64,000 bases of DNA, taken from NCBI GenBank assembly GCA_016125165.1, contig WGMH01000004.1:62001-126000 (forward strand), in the 5' to 3' direction. The stretch's first letter is position 1; each line of letters opens with the position of its first letter. The notes below the pieces were generated by a model, which worked only from the letters and a program-made list of their open reading frames with translations, was not told where the DNA came from and searched no databases. Shown here one piece after another: positions 23,848 through 31,976 of the stretch. Made by a program: the position numbers and the translations under genes. Source of the DNA: Alphaproteobacteria bacterium. GTDB lineage: Bacteria > Pseudomonadota > Alphaproteobacteria > Micropepsales > Micropepsaceae.

Positions 23848-24855
23848 ATGCCGCCGTCCTCCGACCCCTTTGTCCAAGCCCTGCGCGTCTCGCCGGAACT
23901 CTTCCCCCACCTCTTCGCGCCGGGGACCGATTCCGTTTCCATCGCCCGGCTGACAAGAGCGGGATATGAGACGGCCAGTTTCCTGGACGAGCGGGCCTTT
24001 CAGGGGGTGGCGAGCCGGGTTGTGCCCTTCGCCATGGTGACCGAAGCCGCAGATGACCTGCCAGAGGCTTGCGACTTTATATTCCACATTGGTCATGTGG
24101 GTTCTACCCTGCTCGCCCGGCTGTTGGGCCAGCATCCCGCCATCCATTGCCTGCGGGAACCCGCCATCTTGCGCACGCTGGTGGCAATGCGCACCGACCC
24201 GGCCCAGCTACCCCGCCCCATCAGCGAATCCGATTTCGACGCCCGGCTCACGACCTTCCTCCGCCTCTGGTCCCGCACCTTCGCGCCAACCGAGCGCGCC
24301 CTCATCAAGGCGACGAGTTATGTGTCCGCGCTGGCGCCGGAGATCATGGCCCGACCCTCCGCGCCGCGCGCCATCCTGATGAAGGTGAGCGCGGAGACAT
24401 TCCTCGCCACCATCCTCGGCGCACCGAACTCGCCGCGCGAACTTCAGCACTACGCGCCCTCACGTCTGCGCCGGTTGCAAAAGCGATCAGGAAACGTCGG
24501 GCAACCGCAAAGCATGGGCGAACTGGTGGCGATGAGCTGGGCGGCGGAAATGGCCTCGCTCACCGAAGCCGCAAAGATCGCGGGCGAACGCGCCATGTGG
24601 CTCGACTTCGACGATTTCCTCACCAATCCATCCGCATCGCTGGCTGCATGTTTCGCGCATCTCAACGTGACGGCAAGCGCAGACGAAATCACGGCCATCG
24701 CCGCAAGCCCCGACATGACGCGCTACTCCAAAGCCCCTGAACACGCCTACGACACCAAACTGCGCGATGACGTCCTCGCCGAGGCGCGCGCCATGCACGC
24801 AAGCGAAATCGCGCGCGGGTTGGAGTGGCTAGAGGGGAATGGGATGGCGATTTAG
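23848..24855 (+). CDS. Sulfotransferase-like P-loop protein
   Basis: A 335-residue protein with FIFHIGHVGSTLLARLLGQH about residues 80-100, the 5'-PAPS-binding-like loop of sulfotransferase-fold proteins, followed by the usual LREP. The later acidic motif MWLDFDDFLTNP resembles the segment before the second phosphate-binding site. No signal peptide was seen. Substrate and even activity are unknown. The first ATG is at 23848; an upstream TTG in frame is unlikely. It is on the opposite strand from its neighbours, between tRNA-Trp and tRNA-Gly. Codon use looks similar to the surroundings. Confidence 0.78.
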   Translation: MPPSSDPFVQALRVSPELFPHLFAPGTDSVSIARLTRAGYETASFLDERAFQGVASRVVPFAMVTEAADDLPEACDFIFHIGHVGSTLLARLLGQHPAIHCLREPAILRTLVAMRTDPAQLPRPISESDFDARLTTFLRLWSRTFAPTERALIKATSYVSALAPEIMARPSAPRAILMKVSAETFLATILGAPNSPRELQHYAPSRLRRLQKRSGNVGQPQSMGELVAMSWAAEMASLTEAAKIAGERAMWLDFDDFLTNPSASLAACFAHLNVTASADEITAIAASPDMTRYSKAPEHAYDTKLRDDVLAEARAMHASEIARGLEWLEGNGMAI

Positions 24856-24868
24856 GCGCGGCTTAAAT

Positions 24869-24943
24869 TGGAGCGGGTGAAGGGAATCGAACCCTCGTCT
24901 TTAGCTTGGAAGGCTATGGCTCTACCATTGAGCTACACCCGCG
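24869..24943 (-). tRNA. tRNA-Gly (TCC)
   Basis: Minus-strand cloverleaf: acceptor GCGGGTG/CACCCGC, D-arm GCTCAATGGTAGAGC, anticodon loop CTTCCAA (anticodon TCC, reading GGA), T-arm GAGGGTTCGATTCCCTT, encoded CCA. It lies 81 bp downstream of tRNA-Tyr in transcription order. Confidence 0.97.
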
Positions 24944-25024
24944 AAGGATTGACCTTCTCACGAAACATATGGCTTGCCGAGCCCTTGCTCGTGAAACAAG
25001 CCCGCCTTCGCCCTGTGGGAAGGC

Positions 25025-25109
25025 TGGTGGGGGAAGTAGGACTCGAACCTACGAAGGCGTAGCCAGCGGATTTACAGTCCGCCCCCTTTGCCGCTCGGGA
25101 CATTCCCCC
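25025..25109 (-). tRNA. tRNA-Tyr (GTA)
   Basis: A class II tRNA with a long variable arm. Acceptor GGGGGAA/TTCCCCC, anticodon loop CTGTAAA with GTA, variable arm around GGCTACGCC, T-arm GTAGGTTCGAGTCCTAC, encoded CCA. It is divergent from rlmB. Confidence 0.97.
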
Positions 25110-25256
25110 AAACTCAGGAATTTGCTCGCGGATTGTTCAGCCGCGGCGGGCGGATATCGGGCAATTGGCGGCCTGTGTCAACCGCAAGCGGCGCCAAGGA
25201 TAATCGCGCGAAACTTCCCGGAGACGCGCGGGCCAGAACATGCCTATAAGACCGCC

Positions 25257-26111
25257 ATGCCCCGCAAAGACCGCCGCCCATCGCGCCCCTCAGCCCGCCC
25301 GCAAACCCGCTCGCATGGGCATCAACCGCAGCGCCCGCAAAGCCCCAAGCGTGGAGCTTCGCCGCGGCAGGCCTCCGGCATCTGGCTCTATGGCCTCCAT
25401 GCGGTGAAAGCCGCGCTCGCCAATCCGCGCCGCAAGCTGCATCGGGCCGTGCTGACGGAGCGCGCCGCCGAAGAGATCGGTGCGAAGCTCCTTGGCCGCG
25501 TGCGCCACGAAACCGCCGATGCGGATGCGGTGGGAAAATTGTTGCCACCCGGCGCGGTACATCAGGGCGTGGCGCTCAATTGCGAGCCCCTGCCCCAGCG
25601 CGATCTGGAGGAAGTCTTGGGTGCGCCGGCCCGCGACGCCGCCGGCCAACCCGTCGCAGGCCGGCGAAGAATTGTACTGGTGCTCGATCAGCTTTCCGAT
25701 CCGCACAACACCGGCGCCATCCTGCGTTCGGCGGCGGCGTTCGGTGCATCGGCTGTGGTGGTGCAGGACCGCCATGCGCCGCCCGAAGCCGGTGCGCTCG
25801 CCAAGGCCGCATCGGGTGCGCTCGACAGCGTGCCCTATGTCAGCGTGGTGAACATCGCGCGCGCGCTGGATGAGCTTGCGAAACTCGGCTTCTGGCGCAT
25901 CGCGCTGGCGGGCGACGGTGAAATGGACTTCCGCGAAGCCGTGAACAATGCGGGCGATGTGGCATTGGTGCTGGGCTCGGAAGGCGCAGGCATCCGTCGC
26001 CTCGTGCGTGAGCATTGCGACACCGCGGCCTTCCTTCCCATCGAAAGCGCGATGGAAAGCCTCAACGTGTCCAACGCCGCCGCCATCGCGCTCTACGAAT
26101 TGCGGCGCTGA
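25257..26111 (+). CDS. rlmB: 23S rRNA (guanosine-2'-O-)-methyltransferase RlmB (SpoU family)
   Basis: A 284-residue protein with a basic 40-residue N-terminus, a small L30e-like domain (IWLYGLHAVKAALANPRRKL) and a SpoU/TrmH knot domain. The three knot motifs are visible: LDQLSDPHNTGAILRSAAAF, LVLGSEGAGIRRLVREHCD and ESLNVSNAAAIALYE. The family 2'-O-methylates a guanosine in 23S rRNA (G2251 in E. coli) using S-adenosylmethionine. The ATG at 25257 was chosen because the longer frame upstream runs through the tRNA genes. Confidence 0.92.
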   Translation: MPRKDRRPSRPSARPQTRSHGHQPQRPQSPKRGASPRQASGIWLYGLHAVKAALANPRRKLHRAVLTERAAEEIGAKLLGRVRHETADADAVGKLLPPGAVHQGVALNCEPLPQRDLEEVLGAPARDAAGQPVAGRRRIVLVLDQLSDPHNTGAILRSAAAFGASAVVVQDRHAPPEAGALAKAASGALDSVPYVSVVNIARALDELAKLGFWRIALAGDGEMDFREAVNNAGDVALVLGSEGAGIRRLVREHCDTAAFLPIESAMESLNVSNAAAIALYELRR

Positions 26112-26171
26112 GCGAACGGGGAACTTCCGTCTTGCTGAACCATTATCTTCGTGCAACCGCGCACGAGGCTA

Positions 26172-26258
26172 ATGGTCATGCGTTCCATCTTGCTTTGGGT
26201 GATCGGCATTCCCATTCCGATCATTATTCTGATCTGGCTGTTTACCGGTCACGCCTGA
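26172..26258 (+). CDS. 28-residue hydrophobic membrane peptide
   Basis: A short frame encodes 28 residues, almost all one membrane helix: MRSILLWVIGIPIPIIILIW, then LFTGHA, from the second Met. A very similar LLWLIGIPIPIIIL pattern is, from memory, common in alphaproteobacterial small proteins of unknown role. It starts 60 bp after rlmB on the same strand and ends just before the convergent L,D-transpeptidase. Two starts (26172, 26178) are possible. It is too short for most gene callers, and the coding claim rests on amino-acid pattern only. Confidence 0.6.
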   Translation: MVMRSILLWVIGIPIPIIILIWLFTGHA

Positions 26259-26264
26259 TGGCGA

Positions 26265-27452
26265 TCAGAACAACGCCGCGACCACATCCTCGCCGCCGAA
26301 GTCCTCGATGAACACGAGCACCTTGTAGCCCTGCGTCAGCTGCACGCGGCCATCGGAATTGTGCACCAGCATGCCCGTGTTGCTCATGGTGGCGGTGCGG
26401 CGGTCATAGGCGAATTTCGGCATCAGGCCCTTGTACTGCTTCTTCACGAGATCGAAGAGCAGCGCCGCGTTTTCGGGTGCGAGGCGCACACATCCCGCGC
26501 TCGCGCGCGTCCCCAGAAGGCCGATGTCGTCGCCATGCGCGGCATGAATGGCAAGGCCCGTTTCATTGCCTTCATTGATCCAGTTGAAGAACATCGCAAA
26601 CGGCATGGGCTGGTTCCACTGCACCGAGCGGTAGCGGCGGAACATGCGATCCGGATCGAGTTCGTAATAGCCCTGCGGCGTGAAGCTCGGCAGTTTGCGG
26701 CCGGCGGAATTGTATTCCACCTTTTCGCGGCCCGTGGATGCGGGCCAGTTGTAGAGCATTTTCAGCCCGTCATCCGGCTGCTTGGCATAGACATACATGC
26801 GCTGCGCCAAGGGCCCGCGCGAGGCCTTGCTCACATAGAGAAACAGTTCGAAATGGGCGAGCAGTTCGGGTGTGAGGCTGTCACGCAGGCGCTGGCTCAC
26901 GCGCGCGATCTCGGCCTGCGAAGGCGGTTTCGTATCCACAAAAGAGGGTTCTGCGGGCTGCTCCGGCGCAAGCGTCAGCGGCGCTTTCGGTTTCGCGGCT
27001 TCCGCTACCTGCTTCTCGGCGGGCTGCTCCTTGGGCTTTTCCGTGCGCTCGGCAACAACCGGCTTTTGTGGTTCGGCACGCTTTGCTTCCATCACTGGCG
27101 CGGGCGTTTCGCCGATGCTGGGGCGCAGTGCGGGCGTCTGCTTCTTCCCTTCGCCGCGCGCGATTTTCTTTTCCGGTTCGATGCGCTTTGCCGGCGCGGC
27201 CTTTTCCGGTGCTTTGGCCACCTGCACCGGCGGGTTCACCGTGTCGCCGATCACCGCCACGGCGACGGCAACCTGTTTGCTGGTGAACTCAAAGGCGGGA
27301 ACGGCAACATCGTCGCGCAGCGTGACGGCGGCATATTGCGCGCCCGCCTTCAGTGCGGCGGCGGTTTCGGGATGGCGATCCAGCAGGATGGCGACCGTGT
27401 AGACGGACGCCATGGCCATGTAGGCCGCGCTGATCTTCCTTAACAAACCCAT
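26265..27452 (-). CDS. L,D-transpeptidase family protein with Pro/Lys-rich spacer
   Basis: A 395-residue protein. The N-terminus is a membrane anchor or signal (MGLLRKISAAYMAMASVYTV), followed by a long low-complexity spacer rich in Ala, Pro, Lys and Glu (about residues 75-200) and a C-terminal YkuD-type catalytic domain with the active-site phrase IHAAHGDDIGLLGTRASAGCVRL (His then Ser-x-Gly-Cys). Such enzymes crosslink peptidoglycan or attach proteins to it. The start MGLLRK was preferred over a distant upstream start. It lies 118 bp after a second L,D-transpeptidase on the same strand. Confidence 0.88.
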   Translation of the reverse strand: MGLLRKISAAYMAMASVYTVAILLDRHPETAAALKAGAQYAAVTLRDDVAVPAFEFTSKQVAVAVAVIGDTVNPPVQVAKAPEKAAPAKRIEPEKKIARGEGKKQTPALRPSIGETPAPVMEAKRAEPQKPVVAERTEKPKEQPAEKQVAEAAKPKAPLTLAPEQPAEPSFVDTKPPSQAEIARVSQRLRDSLTPELLAHFELFLYVSKASRGPLAQRMYVYAKQPDDGLKMLYNWPASTGREKVEYNSAGRKLPSFTPQGYYELDPDRMFRRYRSVQWNQPMPFAMFFNWINEGNETGLAIHAAHGDDIGLLGTRASAGCVRLAPENAALLFDLVKKQYKGLMPKFAYDRRTATMSNTGMLVHNSDGRVQLTQGYKVLVFIEDFGGEDVVAALF

Positions 27453-27570
27453 CCGCCCGCCAACCCGAATTTCCAGCGAATTTGCCCGTTTCGGGGCCCA
27501 GTGTCCCGTTTCGGCGCATGGCGAGGTTAACAGCAACCCGCGGCGCGGGCCAAGCAAAAGCCGCCTGAAA

Positions 27571-28461
27571 TCAGGAAAGAACCGCCACGGTGGTCGGGCC
27601 GCCGGGGTAATCTTCGATGAACAGCAGCACCTGGTAGCCCATTGTCATCACCGGCTTGCCGGAAGCCGTGCGCAGGATCTCGCCACTCCTGCTCGTGGAG
27701 CCTTCCGAATCGACGCGGAACACCGGCACCGGACCATAGTCTTCGCGCTTGAATCGTTCGAAAAGTTCCTGCGCGAGTTCGTGCGGCAGCCGTACGCAGC
27801 CGCCAGAGGCGCGATGGCCAAGCTCCTTCACATGGCTGCTCGCCGAATGCAGCGCGATCCCCGTAAGGCGGCCGCGCTTGGTGTAATTCAGGAACATGGC
27901 CCATGGCATGGGCGCACGCCATGTGCGCGACCAGTGGCGTTCCGCAAAACGATGCGGATCAAGCTGGAAGATGCCAACGGGCGTCGAAGTGAAATAGCGC
28001 TCCCAGCGTTCGCGGCCTGTGGAGACGGGAAAACTCTTCTCATAAACAAGATCGCCGATGTCATCCTTGTGGAAGACGAACATGTGCTGGGCCCACTGCC
28101 CCTCCGCCGCTTTGCTCACATAGAGATAGACGTTGAAGTACCCCATCAGCTCTGCCGGCACCTTCATGCGCAAACGCTGCGCGACGGCATCCGCGGTTTC
28201 GTTCGTGATGGGACCGGCGGACGCCGGCGGTTCCGGCGGAATGGTTTCTTCGTTCTGTGCGAGCTTCACATAGGGACGCGGCGCGGGAACGGGGATGGCG
28301 TTCTCTTGCGCAACAACCGGTGGGGCCGTAGCAATGCGTTCGCCCGTCAGTTCGGCGATCAACGCCCGCGCGCGTTCCTGATGGTCAGCACCGACGATGG
28401 CCGCTGACCACATGGCGAAAAGCGCGCACGCCACCCACGCGAACTGGCGAAACAGCCTCAT
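27571..28461 (-). CDS. L,D-transpeptidase family protein
   Basis: A 296-residue protein with a signal-anchor (MRLFRQFAWVACALFAMWSA), a linker and a YkuD-type catalytic domain. The active-site region reads IALHSASSHVKELGHRASGGC followed by VRLPHE, with Cys as nucleophile. It shares WxQHMFVF, STGRERWERYF and PWAMFLNYT phrases with the neighbouring protein, so the two are probably paralogues from a duplication. The spacer here is much shorter. It precedes the neighbour in transcription; the MFS gene upstream ends 37 bp before it. Confidence 0.9.
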   Translation of the reverse strand: MRLFRQFAWVACALFAMWSAAIVGADHQERARALIAELTGERIATAPPVVAQENAIPVPAPRPYVKLAQNEETIPPEPPASAGPITNETADAVAQRLRMKVPAELMGYFNVYLYVSKAAEGQWAQHMFVFHKDDIGDLVYEKSFPVSTGRERWERYFTSTPVGIFQLDPHRFAERHWSRTWRAPMPWAMFLNYTKRGRLTGIALHSASSHVKELGHRASGGCVRLPHELAQELFERFKREDYGPVPVFRVDSEGSTSRSGEILRTASGKPVMTMGYQVLLFIEDYPGGPTTVAVLS

Positions 28462-28497
28462 ACCCGATCTCCCAACCTCCGGAAGTCTAGCGGCTTC

Positions 28498-29853
28498 TTA
28501 CGACGCGCCCGACTCCACAACCCGCGCGATATCGGTTTTGAGCGTGCGCGTGGCGCGCCAGTAACAGTAGGCACCGGATAGCGCGGTAATCATGCCGAAG
28601 AGCATGGCATAGCGGTAGGAATCGTTCCCGGCCCAGGGCGTGAGCAGGTCTGCGAAATAACCAATCACCGGCGGGCCAAGACCGTAACCGATGACGTTCA
28701 GCACGAAGAGCAACAAGGCCACCGCCGTTGCGCGCATCCGCAGGGGCACGAGGCGCTGCGTGACCGCATAGGCTGGCCCCACATAAGCCGCACCCACCAG
28801 CGAAGGAACGATCGCCGCCGTGAGCGCGATATAGATGTTGTCCGTGAGATAGAAGAACGGCGCGAACGGAATCGCGACGAACACCGCGATGATCGGCACA
28901 TAGAGATTCCAGCGCACATCCTTCGCGCCGAAGCGATCCGCGAACACGCCGGCAAGATAGGTGCCGAGCGCGCCGAACACGCCGGTCAGAATGGAAAGCA
29001 CAAGACCGATCTGCGCTTCCTTGAGGCCGTGCGAGTAATAGAGAAAGAGCGGAATGAAGGTGATGCCAGCATACCCGCCGAAAGCATTCAGCCCCGTGCC
29101 GACAGACATCCAACGAAACGAAGGCTGCGCCCACAGATAGCGCGCGACCGTCCAGAAACCCTGCGCGCCGCTCTTGTCTTCGAGCTTTTCCACCATGCCG
29201 CGCTTTGGTTCGCGAACGGTGAGTTGCACAACGACAGCGAGAATGAGCCCCGGGATGCCAGCGGCCCAAAAGGCATGCCGCCAGCCATAATGCTCCGCGA
29301 TCCAGCCGCCGCCGAAAAAGCCGATGAGAAGGCCAATGTTTAAGCCCGCTGTGTAGAACGACAGCGCGGCGGCGCGTTTCTGCGGCGGATAAAGATCGGC
29401 AATGATCGAATTGATAGCCGGGCCCGTTCCTGCTTCACCGATACCCGTGCCGATACGGAATGCGAGCAGATGCCAGTAGTGTTTGGCGTAACCGGAAAGC
29501 ACCGTCATCAGGCTGAATAATGTCATCGACAGGGTAATGAGCGTGCGCCGGTTGGTCCGATCGGCCAGAAGCGCGATGGGAATACCAAGGATGGCGTAAA
29601 GCAGCGCAAAGGCAGGGCCGTTCAGAACGCCGATCTGCCAGCCTTCAAGATTGAACTCGACCTTGATCTGCTTGGAGAGGATGCCGAGGATCTGCCGGTC
29701 CAGATAATTGATGACGTAAACCAGCGTCACCATCACGAGCACGTAATTCGTGTAGGCAGGCGAAAAGCCCGTGGACTCCGATTTGCCGGTCAGAATTGGC
29801 CCATCGGGCGCGGCAGCTTCGCCCGCCTCGGCGGCGGATGGCTTGTCGGACAA
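28498..29853 (-). CDS. MFS transporter, spinster-like
   Basis: A 451-residue protein with about twelve hydrophobic helices. The first loop has NYLDRQILGILSKQIK and the cytoplasmic loop LADRTNRRTLIT, the MFS A-motif region. Sequence style matches the spinster/hexuronate-like MFS group; the substrate is not determined. The start codon is TTG at 29853, with GGGGAG 6 nt upstream inside a hairpin (see 29858-29895). It lies 78 bp downstream of an enoyl-CoA hydratase gene on the same strand, so it may carry a related acid or lipid, which is inference only. Confidence 0.9.
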   Translation of the reverse strand: MSDKPSAAEAGEAAAPDGPILTGKSESTGFSPAYTNYVLVMVTLVYVINYLDRQILGILSKQIKVEFNLEGWQIGVLNGPAFALLYAILGIPIALLADRTNRRTLITLSMTLFSLMTVLSGYAKHYWHLLAFRIGTGIGEAGTGPAINSIIADLYPPQKRAAALSFYTAGLNIGLLIGFFGGGWIAEHYGWRHAFWAAGIPGLILAVVVQLTVREPKRGMVEKLEDKSGAQGFWTVARYLWAQPSFRWMSVGTGLNAFGGYAGITFIPLFLYYSHGLKEAQIGLVLSILTGVFGALGTYLAGVFADRFGAKDVRWNLYVPIIAVFVAIPFAPFFYLTDNIYIALTAAIVPSLVGAAYVGPAYAVTQRLVPLRMRATAVALLLFVLNVIGYGLGPPVIGYFADLLTPWAGNDSYRYAMLFGMITALSGAYCYWRATRTLKTDIARVVESGAS

Positions 29854-29857
29854 TGAG

Positions 29858-29895
29858 GGCTCCCCGGCCTGATTTTCTATCGTTGGCCGGGAGCC
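29858..29895 (-). promoter_or_regulatory. Hairpin enclosing the MFS ribosome binding site
   Basis: On the minus strand GGCTCCCGGCC, a 15-nt loop and GGCCGGGGAGCC form an 11-bp stem with one bulged G. The 3' arm contains the GGGGAG ribosome binding site of the TTG-start MFS gene, leaving CTCA before the start. The structure should block translation unless melted; alternatively it just ends the upstream gene's RNA, though no T-run follows. Confidence 0.6.
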
Positions 29896-29931
29896 TAGCA
29901 GAATGTGGCCCTGTGCAAAGGGAAACCGGCC

Positions 29932-30753
29932 TTACGGCTTTTTCAGGCCGAAGCGCTCCCCCTTGCGACCCTTCACGGCGAGGTCGACGGTGGTAAGCCG
30001 CCGTTCGCCTTCCACGCGCATTTCGCTTTCGAGCACATTCATCATCGCCACGTAGTCGCCGAAGGAATCTTCCAGCGCTTTCGTGTAGCCCTGCGCATCC
30101 TGCGCCTTGTTCATCTGCACCTTGGCGAAGCGCAGCGCGCCCGGTGTATTTTCCGCGACGCGGCGCGCAAAGCCATATGTCTCGCGCTCCAGATCGGCCT
30201 GTGGCAGCACGCGGTTTACAAAGCCGTAATCCGCCGCGTCTTTCGCGGTGATGAACCGGCTTTCGAAGCACAACTCCTTCGCGCGTCTGATGCCGATATC
30301 CCACGGGATCGACATATACTCCACGAAGCCGGCGAGAAACTGCGCATCCTCGCTGGCAAAAACAATGTCGCAACAGGCCGCCAGCATCCAGCCCGCATAG
30401 ATACAATAGCCTTCGACCATCGCGATGGTGGGCTTTTCGAAATTGCGCCAGCCGATCAGCAGATCGAGGTTGTATTTGCGGAATTGATCGTAGCTTTCGA
30501 TGCCGGGCTCCGCGCCCAGCGCCTTGCGATAGGCCAGCGCGTCGGGCGTTCCAAGATCGTGCCCGGTCGAAAAGTGCCCGCCCGAGCCGCGCACGATGAC
30601 GACGCGCAGGCTCTTGTCGGCCTTCGCCAACTGAAATGCGCTCTCGATTTCATCAAGCATGCGATAGCTTTGCGCATTGCGGAATTGTGGACGCGCCAGC
30701 GTGATGATGCCAAGCGGACCATCGGTGGTGAATGTAACGTCGTGAAAACTCAT
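29932..30753 (-). CDS. Enoyl-CoA hydratase/isomerase family protein
   Basis: A 273-residue crotonase-fold protein. The oxyanion-hole segments are visible as GGHFSTGHDLGTPDA and IAMVEGYCIYAGWMLAACCD. At the positions where classic hydratases have two catalytic Glu, the phrase is VEYMSIPWD, so one Glu may be kept. The exact reaction cannot be stated; crotonases also include isomerases, hydrolases and decarboxylases. The start MSFHDVTF was chosen over MPDSRG eight codons upstream. It is followed by the MFS gene. Confidence 0.85.
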   Translation of the reverse strand: MSFHDVTFTTDGPLGIITLARPQFRNAQSYRMLDEIESAFQLAKADKSLRVVIVRGSGGHFSTGHDLGTPDALAYRKALGAEPGIESYDQFRKYNLDLLIGWRNFEKPTIAMVEGYCIYAGWMLAACCDIVFASEDAQFLAGFVEYMSIPWDIGIRRAKELCFESRFITAKDAADYGFVNRVLPQADLERETYGFARRVAENTPGALRFAKVQMNKAQDAQGYTKALEDSFGDYVAMMNVLESEMRVEGERRLTTVDLAVKGRKGERFGLKKP

Positions 30754-30812
30754 GGCGCGCCCCCTGCTGTCGGGCACACTATTTCACGACTCGCCGGAAG
30801 CTGTCATCGCCC

Positions 30813-31796
30813 TCAGGCGGCAAGATGGCTCAGGGGAAATTCCAGCCGTACCGAAAGCCCGTCGCTGCGCCATTCGCGCGAAAGCGTTGCGCCAAGCTGC
30901 GCGGTGGCAAGATTGAGAACGACAGAACCGAAGCCCGAAAGCTCGGGCGCGGTGTCGATCGCCGGCCCGCCATGCTCAATCCAGGTCAGAACGCCATTGC
31001 CCTGCGCAGCGTCACAATGAAATTCGACGGCGCCATCCGGCAAGGACAGCGCGCCGTACTTGACCGCATTCGTCGCCAGCTCGTGCAGGATGAGCGCGAT
31101 GGAAACCGACGCCAGCGAGCCGATCGAGGGATCGTCTCCCGTGATGCGTATTGGGTGACCTGCGCTTTCGCTGCCATAGGGCTCCAGCACCGCGCGCACC
31201 ACGCGCATCATGCTTTGCCCCGGAGGATGGAGTGACGAACGGCCCGCGCCGCTCGCGGGCAAGATGTCGTAGGCCTGCGCCAGCGACGTGAAGCGTTGCC
31301 GCAAGGCGCGCACAAAGCTCTGCGCCTCCGGGTAGCCGCGCGCGGTCAGCGCCGTCAGACCTCCGACAACGGCAAAAATGTTCTTGATCCGGTGCGTGAG
31401 TTCGCGGCTCACAAGTTCGAGCTGACTCTCCGCAAGCATGAGTGCGTGAATGTCCGTGCAGGTGCCGAACCAGCGCTCGATCTCTCCGCCCGCGCCCTTG
31501 AGCGGATGCGCGCGACACAGTGACCAGTGATATTCGCCGGAATGATGCCGCAGCCGGTAGCGGATCTCGTACGGCTCCCCGGTCTTGAGCACCTCCCGCC
31601 AGAGTACGCGCGCCAGATCGACATCGGCAGGATGCACGACGTGCCAGCGCGCCTCATCGCCTGCGGCGGCCTTGGGAATGCCCGTGAAGTCATGCCAGCG
31701 GTCATTGAAATAGTCGTGGATGCCGTCGGAATTTGCCGACCAGACGATTTGTGGAATTGCATCCGGAATGGTTCGCCAATCCGCCTGTGGCGGCAT
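30813..31796 (-). CDS. PAS domain HWE-type sensor histidine kinase
   Basis: A protein of 327 residues from the start MPPQADWRT (an upstream Met at 31883 would add 29). Residues 10-130 form a PAS/PAC domain (DAIPQIVWSANSDGIHDYFN, then a PAC-type YHWSLCRAHPLKGAGGEIER). The H-box SRELTHRIKNIFAVVGGL and N-box ILHELATNAVKYGAL identify the HWE/HisKA_2 class, frequent in alphaproteobacteria and tied to light or general stress sensing. No membrane helix is present, so it is a soluble sensor. No response regulator gene is next to it; the divergent Crp-type regulator is not a known partner of this class. Confidence 0.88.
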   Translation of the reverse strand: MPPQADWRTIPDAIPQIVWSANSDGIHDYFNDRWHDFTGIPKAAAGDEARWHVVHPADVDLARVLWREVLKTGEPYEIRYRLRHHSGEYHWSLCRAHPLKGAGGEIERWFGTCTDIHALMLAESQLELVSRELTHRIKNIFAVVGGLTALTARGYPEAQSFVRALRQRFTSLAQAYDILPASGAGRSSLHPPGQSMMRVVRAVLEPYGSESAGHPIRITGDDPSIGSLASVSIALILHELATNAVKYGALSLPDGAVEFHCDAAQGNGVLTWIEHGGPAIDTAPELSGFGSVVLNLATAQLGATLSREWRSDGLSVRLEFPLSHLAA

Positions 31797-31923
31797 GGCG
31801 GCTGCAAATGTGGACAAGTATGTCGCTTTCAATTGCGGGGAGCATGCGCCCGACGCTGCAAGATTACCCCGGACGTGCCCCATCCTGGCCGGAACAATTT
31901 AGGGAACCTCAAAGCGATCTGTC

Positions 31924-31939
31924 TGTTCACTAGTGAGCA
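31924..31939. promoter_or_regulatory. Candidate operator palindrome between kinase and Crp genes
   Basis: TGTTCACTAGTGAGCA contains the perfect 10-bp palindrome TCACTAGTGA with near-symmetric flanks. It lies 38 bp before the Crp-family start and upstream of the divergent kinase. It is a plausible regulator site, but half-sites do not match the Crp or FNR consensus well. Confidence 0.3.
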
Positions 31940-31976
31940 GAAGGCGCGAATAAAAGGCGCTACATGTTCCACGTCC

